From: a virus
Length of the DNA: 62,146 nucleotides
IMG/VR virus record: IMGVR_UViG_3300021519_000009
Span: 1 to 62,146 of that record
Strand: one strand, 5' to 3'
This document shows positions 50,352 through 56,521 of the stretch, in pieces. The translations under genes and the position numbers were made by a program. Under the pieces are notes generated by a model. The model searched no databases and was not told where the DNA came from. It worked only from the letters and a program-made list of their open reading frames with translations. Numbering within the stretch: position 1 is the stretch's first letter; each line of letters begins with the position of its first letter.

Positions 50352-50689
50352 AGTCCCTCGCCTTCCTCGAAAACGAGTTCGACCTTGATGCAGGCGATGC
50401 GGGGCAAGTGATAACTATCAGAGTGTTCCCGACTTGCGAATGCATCAACCATATCTTTACCATAAACATTCAGCCATACCGTTTGTTTGTGGCGCGGCTT
50501 GATTTCGATGAGATCAAGTTCCCTGCGGCTGGAATAATCTGTCCCATCCAAATTCCAAGTATGTTGAAACCAGACACAATCAGGGGATTTATACGCTCCA
50601 TGCGCAGGCTGCAAAAGTCCTGTGTCTGTTGAGTAAATGCAAACCTCACGTCCGTCCCGCGTCCTGTACTTTTTATCCATGCTGATCAT
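50348..50689 (-). CDS. Small hypothetical protein (113 aa)
   Basis: Starts MISMDKKYRTRDGREVCIYS, a pattern common in small phage proteins (beta hairpin with RTRDGREV), and continues with WNLDGTDYSSRRELDLIEIK. Start at ATG 50689 has AGGAGATTCAG; it overlaps the tiny membrane gene by ATGA. Function unknown. Confidence 0.7.
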   Translation of the reverse strand: MISMDKKYRTRDGREVCIYSTDTGLLQPAHGAYKSPDCVWFQHTWNLDGTDYSSRRELDLIEIKPRHKQTVWLNVYGKDMVDAFASREHSDSYHLPRIACIKVELVFEEGEGL

Positions 50690-50802
50690 CTGAATCTCCT
50701 GTAAATCTTCCACCCGCCCCACACCAGCAGCAACACAACCGGCCCCAGCAGGATCGGGTTCAGCACCAGCGTGAATATGTAAACCCAAAATGCGGTTTTC
50801 AT
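50686..50802 (-). CDS. 38-aa membrane peptide
   Basis: MKTAFWVYIFTLVLNPILLG then PVVLLLVWGGWKIYRRFR: one long or two short hydrophobic helices with a basic end, so positively charged side in the cytoplasm. Coupled on both sides by ATGA (50799-50802 and 50686-50689). Function unknown. Confidence 0.6.
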   Translation of the reverse strand: MKTAFWVYIFTLVLNPILLGPVVLLLVWGGWKIYRRFR

Positions 50803-50996
50803 TTCGCAAGACCGCAGTAGCCATAGGTCTTGCTCATCTCGGCAAAACGAACATCGAGTTTCCATCTCCACATCATGCAAGCAGATGCGATGCAGCGGAA
50901 ATCCCACGTCCCGTTTGTGCATTGGGCTTCCTGCATCACCGGAGTGATTGTCCGCGCCATCGGACACCACTTGGTTTTGGCTTCGTCTTCGGTCAT
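50799..50996 (-). CDS. Cys-rich small protein (65 aa)
   Basis: Starts MTEDEAKTKWCPMARTI and ends WRWK...GYCGLAK, with RCIASACMMWRWK in between. The four cysteines (KWCP, RCIASAC, YCG) may bind metal; the pattern recurs in small phage proteins of unknown function. The start at 50996 is set by the ATGA overlap and GGAGATGGA upstream. Confidence 0.7.
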   Translation of the reverse strand: MTEDEAKTKWCPMARTITPVMQEAQCTNGTWDFRCIASACMMWRWKLDVRFAEMSKTYGYCGLAK

Positions 50997-51205
50997 TTCC
51001 ATCTCCACTTGATGATGTAACACGCGCGCTTGTTGTTAGACCATTTGCTGTTTTTGATATTTGGGTGTTCTCGATAATGGAAAGTGCCGACGTATTGATG
51101 GCGCATCCCAGAATAGTTTACATATTCCAAAACGACTGCATACGCATCTCCCACGAACGGCTTTGCCCACCACGGATTGCCAAAGTCTGTCGAAAGACCA
51201 CCCAT
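50993..51205 (-). CDS. Small hypothetical protein (70 aa)
   Basis: Unrecognised, Trp/Tyr-rich, likely beta (WWAKPFVGDAYAVVLEYVNY, then RACYIIKWRWK). ATG 51205 has GGAGGATTGAT upstream. One base after the previous gene's stop; overlaps the Cys-rich gene by ATGA. Confidence 0.65.
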   Translation of the reverse strand: MGGLSTDFGNPWWAKPFVGDAYAVVLEYVNYSGMRHQYVGTFHYREHPNIKNSKWSNNKRACYIIKWRWK

Positions 51206-51206
51206 A

Positions 51207-51353
51207 TCAATCCTCCGGCCAGTGGATTGAGCCGAAGGCGATAGCGACAAGGGCAGCCGATCCCGATAAAATCGGATCATGAGTCAGGCCCTGTACGATG
51301 ATGGCCATAATTGTGTGGCCAATAGCCAGACTAGCCAATATTCGGTTTATCAT
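51207..51353 (-). CDS. 48-aa membrane protein
   Basis: MINRILASLAIGHTIMAIIV then HDPILSGSAALVAIAFGSIH: two hydrophobic helices. GGAGGGTGAG precedes ATG 51353. Too short for most gene callers, but its spacing to both neighbours (1 base each) is that of a real gene. Confidence 0.6.
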   Translation of the reverse strand: MINRILASLAIGHTIMAIIVQGLTHDPILSGSAALVAIAFGSIHWPED

Positions 51354-51354
51354 C

Positions 51355-51639
51355 TCACCCTCCACATCTTGGCTTGACGGTGATCGTTGTGCGCAGCGAT
51401 GTCCGGCTGCAAAAGCCGATATTCTCCTGCGACAGCATTTCGCGGACTTTTTTGGTATCAAGCGTCGTGGACTCGGACAGCGACACCTTGATCACGGCGA
51501 GGTCGCCCTTAATGATGTCGAGCCCGGTCGCAAGGATCTCCTCCCGCGCTTTCTTCAGCAGCGCGTCAATCTCGTCGGCGCGGGCCTTCAGGGTGGCGTA
51601 GCGGTCGGCGAGGTGCATGTTGTCGAGGGAGTCGGTCAT
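51355..51639 (-). CDS. Small coiled-coil protein (94 aa)
   Basis: N-terminal helix (ADRYATLKARADEIDALLKK) then a beta-rich part with LAVIKVSLSESTTLDTKKVR and TSLRTTITVKPRCGG. I have seen this pattern in phages near recombination genes; function unknown. AGGAGACAGCAA upstream of ATG 51639. First gene after the strong promoter at 51671-51698. Confidence 0.7.
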   Translation of the reverse strand: MTDSLDNMHLADRYATLKARADEIDALLKKAREEILATGLDIIKGDLAVIKVSLSESTTLDTKKVREMLSQENIGFCSRTSLRTTITVKPRCGG

Positions 51640-51670
51640 TTGCTGTCTCCTGTTTGCGGGTAGTCATGGG

Positions 51671-51698
51671 ATTATAGGCTATGTTGACGGGGTGTCAA
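51671..51698 (-). promoter_or_regulatory. Consensus promoter with palindromic operator (minus strand)
   Basis: On the minus strand TTGACA (51698-51693), 16 bp, TATAAT (51676-51671): the best -10 in the window. It lies at the 3' end of the methyltransferase gene and would drive the genes from 51639 leftward. The -35 is part of a 15-bp palindrome-like site, TTGACGGGGTGTCAA on the plus strand (51684-51698), repeated at 55499-55513. Confidence 0.7.
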
Positions 51699-53010
51699 GC
51701 GTTTCCATCAAGGCTTTGAGAACCTCCGCCGCGAGGACTGGCACGATGGCGTTCCCGGCTATACGCCAAAGATCGACACGGCCTGGGAGTGCGTCGACAA
51801 GCAGATCGGGGCCTAGGACTTTTGTGATGGCTTCTTTTTCTTCCGGCGTAATAGCGCCAAGGTCGTCACCGCCACCCAGCGATCCGGGAAGCCCATCAAC
51901 CAGCAGGCGAAGCCCGGATTTGGTGCGCCGCGCTTTGCCGTCGTGGCAGGCGATCCATTCGGCGTCGGACCAGAAAGAGCCGCTGTCGCCGCCATACGCT
52001 GCACCAATGGAATCCCCGTATCGTGCGGCCGAATAGTCCCGTTGCCCCGCGACGAATCCTGAACCGTCGGCGTCGGCCACGTCGCCGCCATCTGGCGCGG
52101 CAACTGATCCAGGCGCGAACGCCCGTCCTCCCGTTCCGTCGACATGCCGGGGCTGTCCTTCCAGTCGCGCGTCGAGGGCGTCACCCACGTCGCCCTGTGC
52201 ATCTGCGACGGCAGCGGCGTTCCGCCCGCTCCGAAGATCTGGTTCGGTCCGCCCTTCGCTCCGTCCGAGGCTCGGGGTGTTGACCAGTTCGCCAGATGCA
52301 GCATCGCGTTTTCCAAATTCAACTGCGCCTTCGATCCGTCCGTTCGCTTGCGCTGCGTCACCGCTTCCTCGAACGTCATCGTGCGCCCGCCTGTCGGGCA
52401 GTTCGGCGTCGGCCATCGCGCTATTGCCATCGCCGTCTGCAGTGAAATCCCTGTCTTGCTGCGGTCGAATTTTGCAAAATCCGGTCCCGCGTTCGATGAC
52501 TTCGGCGTCGGCCACGGCGCACCAGTAGAGCCGATTGCGGATGTGGGGGGCGTCCACGGCGCAAGCCGGAATATCGTATGCCCAGCAGGTGTAGCCTTCC
52601 GACGCCAGATCAGCGCGGACTCCGTCGAGCCAACCATACCCAGCCGCTCCGCTAACCTGTTCCCCAACGAGGACTCGAGGTCGAACGGCCCGGACCAATC
52701 GAAATAGGTCGGGCCACAGGTGCCGTTCATCAGCAGTTCCGGCCCCTTTGCCTGCTTGCGAGAACGGCTGGCACGGACAGGACGCGGACCAAAGAGGTCT
52801 GTCGTCAGGCCACCCGGCGAGGCGGGCTGCGACGGACCAGAGGCCGCCGCCTGCGAAGAAGTGGGCTTGCGTGTAGTGTTTGATGTCATCTGGATTAATA
52901 TCCTTGATCGAACGGCTTTCTACAATGCCTGGCGCTATGACGTTATGTGCGATCTGTTCTTTCAGGACAGCCACACAAGCCCCGTCAATCTCGTTGTAGA
53001 AGGCTGTCAC
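51679..53010 (-). CDS. C5-cytosine DNA methyltransferase, long phage type
   Basis: 443 aa. N-terminus FYNEIDGACVAVLKEQIAHN then HFFAGGGLWSVAARLAGWPD (motif I), SASCPCQPFSQAGKG with catalytic C80 (IV), GEQV at 116-119 in place of the usual ENV (VI), and APHIRNRLYWCA (VIII). A long variable, Ala/Asp/Gly-rich region with recurring VADA/MADA follows (about 205-370), then the C-terminal GRVDLWRIAGNAIVPVLAAE (X). The start GTG 53010 overlaps the previous stop (GTGA). A second long frame lies inside this gene (51813-52889). Confidence 0.85.
   Translation of the reverse strand: MTAFYNEIDGACVAVLKEQIAHNVIAPGIVESRSIKDINPDDIKHYTQAHFFAGGGLWSVAARLAGWPDDRPLWSASCPCQPFSQAGKGAGTADERHLWPDLFRLVRAVRPRVLVGEQVSGAAGYGWLDGVRADLASEGYTCWAYDIPACAVDAPHIRNRLYWCAVADAEVIERGTGFCKIRPQQDRDFTADGDGNSAMADAELPDRRAHDDVRGSGDAAQANGRIEGAVEFGKRDAASGELVNTPSLGRSEGRTEPDLRSGRNAAAVADAQGDVGDALDARLEGQPRHVDGTGGRAFAPGSVAAPDGGDVADADGSGFVAGQRDYSAARYGDSIGAAYGGDSGSFWSDAEWIACHDGKARRTKSGLRLLVDGLPGSLGGGDDLGAITPEEKEAITKVLGPDLLVDALPGRVDLWRIAGNAIVPVLAAEVLKALMETLDTPST
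51813..52889 (-). CDS. Overlapping frame inside the methyltransferase gene (WPTP-repeat protein, 358 aa)
   Basis: A 358-codon frame on the same strand, one base out of step with the methyltransferase and wholly inside it. It has recurring WPTP-type motifs (PWPTPKSSNA, ARWPTPNCPT, ANWSTPRASDGAKGG, ATWVTPSTRDWKD, ATWPTPTVQD). The DNA unit TGGCCGACGCC reads W-P-T-P here and A-D-A in the methyltransferase frame (plus-strand copies at 52069, 52405 and 52504). I recall database proteins with this pattern, which may be real overlapping products or persistent mispredictions. Start unverified. Confidence 0.4.
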   Translation of the reverse strand: MTSNTTRKPTSSQAAASGPSQPASPGGLTTDLFGPRPVRASRSRKQAKGPELLMNGTCGPTYFDWSGPFDLESSLGNRLAERLGMVGSTESALIWRRKATPAGHTIFRLAPWTPPTSAIGSTGAPWPTPKSSNAGPDFAKFDRSKTGISLQTAMAIARWPTPNCPTGGRTMTFEEAVTQRKRTDGSKAQLNLENAMLHLANWSTPRASDGAKGGPNQIFGAGGTPLPSQMHRATWVTPSTRDWKDSPGMSTEREDGRSRLDQLPRQMAATWPTPTVQDSSRGNGTIRPHDTGIPLVQRMAATAALSGPTPNGSPATTAKRGAPNPGFACWLMGFPDRWVAVTTLALLRRKKKKPSQKS

Positions 53011-53213
53011 TTCACCCGCCCCACAATCCAGTCCTTCGCAGCGCCCAGGCTGTCGGTGTAGGTGATGTCCCCGCCGGCCGTCAGGCAATGATATGCCTGC
53101 CCGTGGCCGACCTTGCGTTGGACCTTCTGGATCCACCCGACGATCTTGCCGAAATATTCGACGTGCCAGATGTTGTGTTCGGCTTCAGTGAGGACGATGG
53201 GGTTCTGAGTCAT
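53007..53213 (-). CDS. Small hypothetical protein (68 aa)
   Basis: Unrecognised; reads like a small KTSC/DUF-type beta protein (HNIWHVEYFGKIVGWIQKVQ then GGDITYTDSLGAAKDWIVGR). GAGGAGCAGGG precedes ATG 53213; coupled by ATGA upstream and GTGA downstream to the methyltransferase. Confidence 0.65.
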   Translation of the reverse strand: MTQNPIVLTEAEHNIWHVEYFGKIVGWIQKVQRKVGHGQAYHCLTAGGDITYTDSLGAAKDWIVGRVK

Positions 53214-53443
53214 TCCCTGCTCCTCAAGTCCGTCCATTTCGATCCAAAGAGGACGCGCGTCCAGAAACGCTGCCATGCTGTTGGACTCGGTACATTATCG
53301 GTTATCCGGATTACGAGTTGGCCGCCGCCAAGAAAGTCCCACTGCCATGTTTCTTTTGGCATTTTAATACTGGATGACGGGGCTGGAAACTCCAGATCGT
53401 AGCTGTTCCATCTTGCTGGCCTGTCGAGGTCCGGTTCACTCAT
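53210..53443 (-). CDS. Small hypothetical protein (77 aa)
   Basis: Unrecognised. Acidic start (MSEPDLDRPARWNSYDLEF), a beta middle and a basic end (WQRFWTRVLFGSKWTDLRSR). GAGGATGAGAA lies before ATG 53443, coupled to both neighbours by four-base overlaps. Confidence 0.6.
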   Translation of the reverse strand: MSEPDLDRPARWNSYDLEFPAPSSSIKMPKETWQWDFLGGGQLVIRITDNVPSPTAWQRFWTRVLFGSKWTDLRSRE

Positions 53444-53658
53444 TTCTCATCCTCCCTTTTCTTCCGCGCTTCCACCATCCACATCGGCTCCCAGTCAATG
53501 ATCATCTGGCGCAAGTCTTCGAGCGGAATGTGGCAGACGCTTTCTTGCGTCATCTTGATAAATCCGACACCATATTTCAGCACATCGTTGAACATAAGCG
53601 AGGCCTCCTTTTCCAGGATTTCGGCCATGGTGCGCCTGATTTCTTTTTCGTCGGTCAT
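53440..53658 (-). CDS. Small helical protein (72 aa)
   Basis: Unrecognised charged helical protein (RTMAEILEKEASLMFNDVLK then PLEDLRQMIIDWEPMWMVEA). ATGA overlaps on both sides (53440 and 53655). Confidence 0.65.
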   Translation of the reverse strand: MTDEKEIRRTMAEILEKEASLMFNDVLKYGVGFIKMTQESVCHIPLEDLRQMIIDWEPMWMVEARKKREDEK

Positions 53659-53921
53659 CGTACAGCCTTCCCGTATAATACCTCCAGAACCTCTCCCAGC
53701 AGCTTCATTTCATCGCTGTTACACTCTGCGGTGCTGGCGAGGAAATCCTCGACGTCTTTGAGGGTGGATTCCAGCGTCTCAATACGGGCGGCAGCGTCCC
53801 GCATATCTTTTGGATAAATGTGAAATTTCCCCGCCGCGCACCAGCGCAATCTTTTGGCAGGAGGCAACTTGTTCCATTGCCTCACTGTATAATTCCCAAA
53901 TTCGTCTGGTTTGATCTTCAT
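53655..53921 (-). CDS. Small coiled-coil protein, paralogue A (88 aa)
   Basis: Ends in ARIETLESTLKDVEDFLAST with EMKLLGEVLEVLYGKA, strongly like the next gene upstream, so the two are tandem paralogues. The N-terminal part differs (GNYTVRQWNKLPPAKRLRWC). ATG 53921 has GGAGGATGCGCC upstream and overlaps its paralogue by ATGA. Confidence 0.65.
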   Translation of the reverse strand: MKIKPDEFGNYTVRQWNKLPPAKRLRWCAAGKFHIYPKDMRDAAARIETLESTLKDVEDFLASTAECNSDEMKLLGEVLEVLYGKAVR

Positions 53922-54163
53922 GGCGCATCCTCCCCATACAAGATGGCCCGCACCAGCACTAGAAGTTTCATTTCTTGGTTCGGCACGTAGCCATCCTGAT
54001 CCATGTCGCAGTCTGCGACGCCGGAGAGGTAGTCCTCGACGTCTTTGAGGGCGGACTCCAGCGCCTCGATGCGGTTGGCGGCATCTGCGCAAACATCTGC
54101 AGCACAAGCGATATCACCAGAGCAAGGGCCGCCGCTCCGTAGTTCGTCCAGAATTTCGCTCAT
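53918..54163 (-). CDS. Small coiled-coil protein, paralogue B (81 aa)
   Basis: Shares NRIEALESALKDVEDYLSGV and EMKLLVLVRAILYGED with the gene at 53655. Start at ATG 54163 preceded by GGAGAAAAGCC; the longer frame to 54250 is spurious. Coupled by ATGA to the coiled-coil/DUF551 gene before it. Confidence 0.65.
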   Translation of the reverse strand: MSEILDELRSGGPCSGDIACAADVCADAANRIEALESALKDVEDYLSGVADCDMDQDGYVPNQEMKLLVLVRAILYGEDAP

Positions 54164-54489
54164 GGCTTTTCTCCATTGAGGGCGGCGCAATCTGGCAGAG
54201 CGGCCCAATGAGTTGGAATACGTTTTCCCCGCCCTGGCGACACCAGCCACGCAGGAACTCCCTTGAACTCACCCCAAACAATCATATCAATATTTCCCGT
54301 TTTGTTCAGACCAAGAATGCGCCTGTCCTTTGGTGCGCATTCAATCGGCTTCCATTCACAGTGATATTGCGCAGACATCTCCAGCGATTCATTTAATCTG
54401 CGTATCCACTCTTCTTGATTTGAGATACGCTGCCGCAAGGCTTGATTAACCCTATGAAGCCGCGCATTCTCCATCACAAGGTCGTTCAT
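54160..54489 (-). CDS. Coiled coil plus DUF551-like domain (109 aa)
   Basis: N-terminal coiled coil (LVMENARLHRVNQALRQRIS then NQEEWIRRLNESLEMSAQ) joined to EWKPIECAPKDRRILGL and PTHWAALPDCAAL, a DUF551-type signature also seen at 4948-5301. Probably an oligomer with an unknown ligand site. ATGA overlaps to both neighbours. Confidence 0.7.
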   Translation of the reverse strand: MNDLVMENARLHRVNQALRQRISNQEEWIRRLNESLEMSAQYHCEWKPIECAPKDRRILGLNKTGNIDMIVWGEFKGVPAWLVSPGRGKRIPTHWAALPDCAALNGEKP

Positions 54490-54854
54490 TTCTTGCCTCC
54501 GATGATCGCGGCGCGTACATTGTCATATTGATCTTTTGCTGCCTCTTTACACATAAGGCATTTATTCCACGCGCAATCTTGTACGGCGAAAAGCGCCGCA
54601 CTGGCGGACTCCAGCGCCGCCTCTAGCGACTCGATGCGGGTGTCGTACAAATCAAGATTCTCCCTTAATTGTCCGACTATTCTTTCTTTTGGCTCAAGCG
54701 CCTCACGCAGCCGCCTACATTCTTCCTCGCATCTTCCAAGAAGAATATTCAGAGCTTCATTCACGTCGCACAGTTCCTCATAGCTCGGGAAGCCAGCGCC
54801 TGGGCTTTCGGCGGCTTGGGGATCGTGGTGGACGTAGCGGGTGAAAGTTTTCAC
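54486..54854 (-). CDS. Coiled-coil protein with CxxC pair (122 aa, GTG start)
   Basis: Starts at GTG 54854 (MKTFTRYVHHDPQ) behind TGGAGG, overlapping the previous stop (GTGA); ATG 54866 is also in frame. Coiled coil (CEEECRRLREALEPKERIVG then QLRENLDLYDTRIESLEAAL) and WNKCLMCKEAAKDQYDNV. The RIESLEAAL stretch relates it to the paralogues A and B. Confidence 0.65.
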   Translation of the reverse strand: MKTFTRYVHHDPQAAESPGAGFPSYEELCDVNEALNILLGRCEEECRRLREALEPKERIVGQLRENLDLYDTRIESLEAALESASAALFAVQDCAWNKCLMCKEAAKDQYDNVRAAIIGGKK

Positions 54855-55021
54855 ATCATCCTCCATATAACCAGCGCCGCCACGCAGCACAGAACAAACC
54901 AATAATAATCGCGGATGAACTCAAACACGACCAGCACGAAACCGATAAAGATCGCCGCGAAGAACGGATACGTCACGACAGCTGCCAGCAGGATGATGGC
55001 GACGGTAACGGCTGCGTCCAT
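54851..55021 (-). CDS. Small two-helix membrane protein (56 aa)
   Basis: MDAAVTVAIILLAAVVTYPF then FAAIFIGFVLVVFEFIRDYY and WFVLCCVAALVIWRMM: two to three hydrophobic segments over nearly its whole length. The start at 55021 shares its A with the previous stop (TGATG). Function unknown. Confidence 0.6.
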   Translation of the reverse strand: MDAAVTVAIILLAAVVTYPFFAAIFIGFVLVVFEFIRDYYWFVLCCVAALVIWRMM

Positions 55022-55293
55022 CACAGATGCCCCCACCTATCCCGGCGTTTCCAGCCCTGCTCCTTGGCAGCCGCGACGAACGTGTCGGGGTAGTTCTGTT
55101 GCTCGTCCAGCGCAAGCCGCATAGCCTCCGTGGGCCTGATGGGCGAGCTGTCAGCGTCGGTAATCTCGACGTCCTCGACTTCAGGCCCGTTGTCGCCCAT
55201 GCCGAACCAGACCGTCAGCTTGGGCTCGGCCTCGAGGTCTTCGACGCCGTCGTTGTACTCGTAGATGGGGAAGATTGTGATGATGTAAGACAT
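55021..55293 (-). CDS. Small acidic protein (90 aa)
   Basis: MSYIITIFPIYEYNDGVEDL, then KLTVWFGMGDNGPEVEDVEI and a basic end (AAKEQGWKRRDRWGHL). Beta-rich acidic protein, unrecognised. CAGGAAATCGCAA precedes ATG 55293. Confidence 0.7.
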   Translation of the reverse strand: MSYIITIFPIYEYNDGVEDLEAEPKLTVWFGMGDNGPEVEDVEITDADSSPIRPTEAMRLALDEQQNYPDTFVAAAKEQGWKRRDRWGHL

Positions 55294-55306
55294 TTGCGAT
55301 TTCCTG

Positions 55307-55456
55307 TCAGAGTTTGAAGCCGTTGGCGTAAAGGAACTGGATGTCACCCGGATCAATAAAACACAAAGCCATGGGATGCTTGTTGATGTAGGCCTGCAAC
55401 CGGACATGATTGGCCGGCGTCGGGTTCTTTCGGAAGGCTTCAAGCAATTTGGCCAT
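55307..55456 (-). CDS. Conserved short protein MAKLLEAF-type (49 aa)
   Basis: ATG 55456 to TGA 55309-55307 encodes MAKLLEAFRKNPTPANHVRL, then QAYINKHPMALCFIDPGDIQ and FLYANGFKL. I recall this short family in phages of Proteobacteria; function unknown. GGAGATCGCAA upstream is a good ribosome site. Too short for default gene calling, so easily missed. Confidence 0.7.
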   Translation of the reverse strand: MAKLLEAFRKNPTPANHVRLQAYINKHPMALCFIDPGDIQFLYANGFKL

Positions 55457-55498
55457 TTGCGATCTCCGTTTGCGTATGGTGAACAAGATGGATCAGAT

Positions 55499-55514
55499 TT
55501 GACGGGTTGTCAAG
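55499..55514. promoter_or_regulatory. Twin operator/promoter element
   Basis: TTGACGGGTTGTCAAG matches 51684-51699 at all but one base (T/G at the centre). On the minus strand it provides a TTGACA -35 for the 49-aa gene at 55456, though the matching -10 (CATCTT) is weak. It lies at the stop of the HTH gene at 55510-55698. Confidence 0.55.
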
Positions 55515-55698
55515 TCGCCTTCCTCACCTTCGGCGTCAGTCGCTCCATCTGCTCGTGCGTGATCTCGCCCCTCGATGCCCGCACCAGTGCGAACCTGTGC
55601 CGGTGCGGGATCGTATTACGATGTTTCCACTGATGCGCAGTGTAATAATCCACGCCCAGCTTGTCCTGCGCAATCTCGATCACTCGGTCCCAGTTCAT
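55510..55698 (-). CDS. Cro/YdaS-like HTH regulator (62 aa)
   Basis: MNWDRVIEIAQDKLGVDYYT then AHQWKHRNTIPHRHRFALVR: a small helix-turn-helix with the AxxxWKxRxxIP pattern of Cro/YdaS-type regulators. It could bind the twin TTGACGGG sites at 55499 and 51684. Start at 55698 is fixed by the ATGA overlap. Confidence 0.75.
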   Translation of the reverse strand: MNWDRVIEIAQDKLGVDYYTAHQWKHRNTIPHRHRFALVRASRGEITHEQMERLTPKVRKAT

Positions 55699-56192
55699 TC
55701 GCTTACAATCCCCACTCTTTTCTTGCGACGGTTCCATGCAAAGATGGCACCTTCGCGTGTCGTCCAATAAGCCGTTTTGACTTCACAGCCTTCTTCTTCG
55801 CTATTGCCATCATTGGTGCATTTAACCCAGTGGCGCTCCCTGTATCCTGATAAAGGCGAACTGCGTAAATATTTAGCGGCCGAGTAACAAAATGGACAGG
55901 TCTTTAGTCCATCTGGATTCGGGGGCTTTAGGGGCTTTGGTTTTCTGATGATTGGCTGTAAATTATCTGTCGCAAGCCCCAAATCATCCAGCACTTCCAT
56001 GATGTGATTGAGCATTCTTAACCCGCAACCGGGAAGACGCAAAATTGCGGCGCGAGATGATTTTTGAATATCGCCAAGCGTTTCAAACTCTCTCGTCCCA
56101 TAATAGGAATAAGACAGCGAATTTAATGCGCGCGTAGCAAATCCGGCGTCTTCGATTTTGATGTTTGCGTTGTCCATGGCCTTACCTTTCAC
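55695..56192 (-). CDS. Fusion of RNA polymerase alpha-CTD-like domain and Lar-like zinc domain
   Basis: 165 aa. Residues about 20-75 (TRALNSLSYSYYGTREFETL then GDIQKSSRAAILRLPGCGLR and MLNHIMEVLDDLGL) follow the helix-hairpin-helix alpha-CTD of RpoA. Residues about 95-160 (GLKTCPFCYSAAKYLRSSPL ... WVKCTNDG ... EGAIFAWNRR) follow Lar-type restriction-alleviation proteins. The fusion suggests a factor that touches promoter DNA or transcription while countering restriction. GTG 56192 overlaps the GapR-like stop; ATG 56177 (160 aa), with AAGGTAAGG upstream, is an alternative start. Confidence 0.7.
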   Translation of the reverse strand: MKGKAMDNANIKIEDAGFATRALNSLSYSYYGTREFETLGDIQKSSRAAILRLPGCGLRMLNHIMEVLDDLGLATDNLQPIIRKPKPLKPPNPDGLKTCPFCYSAAKYLRSSPLSGYRERHWVKCTNDGNSEEEGCEVKTAYWTTREGAIFAWNRRKKRVGIVSE

Positions 56193-56497
56193 GAAAACGA
56201 ATCGCCGAACTCACGTCGAATGGCCGCCTTGCCAAGCGGCATGTCCTTCAGATCGCCAAGCGCCGACATATACAGGTCGATCATCTCCTGCTGCGCGCGA
56301 TGCTCGTCCGCGTCCATCTTCCGGATCGCGATGATCTTCCGCAGGATCTTGACGTCAAAGCCAGTACCCTTGGCCTCCGCATATATTTCCTTGATATCCT
56401 CCGCAATGACAGCCTTCTCGGCCTCCATGCGCTCGATACGCTCGATGAACGATCGAAGGTGTCCCGCGTCCAACCCGTTTGATCCGCCTAATGCCAT
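56189..56497 (-). CDS. GapR-like nucleoid-associated protein (DUF2312)
   Basis: 102 aa; LRSFIERIERMEAEKAVIAE, then DIKEIYAEAKGTGFDVKILR and KIIAIRKMDADEHRAQQEMI. This is the DUF2312/GapR pattern of Alphaproteobacteria, a tetrameric coiled-coil protein that binds overtwisted DNA ahead of replication forks and helps topoisomerases. The phage copy may smooth its own replication or compact its DNA. AGGAGACGAAC upstream of ATG 56497. Confidence 0.85.
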   Translation of the reverse strand: MALGGSNGLDAGHLRSFIERIERMEAEKAVIAEDIKEIYAEAKGTGFDVKILRKIIAIRKMDADEHRAQQEMIDLYMSALGDLKDMPLGKAAIRREFGDSFS

Positions 56498-56521
56498 GTT
56501 CGTCTCCTGTTCGTAAAAGTA

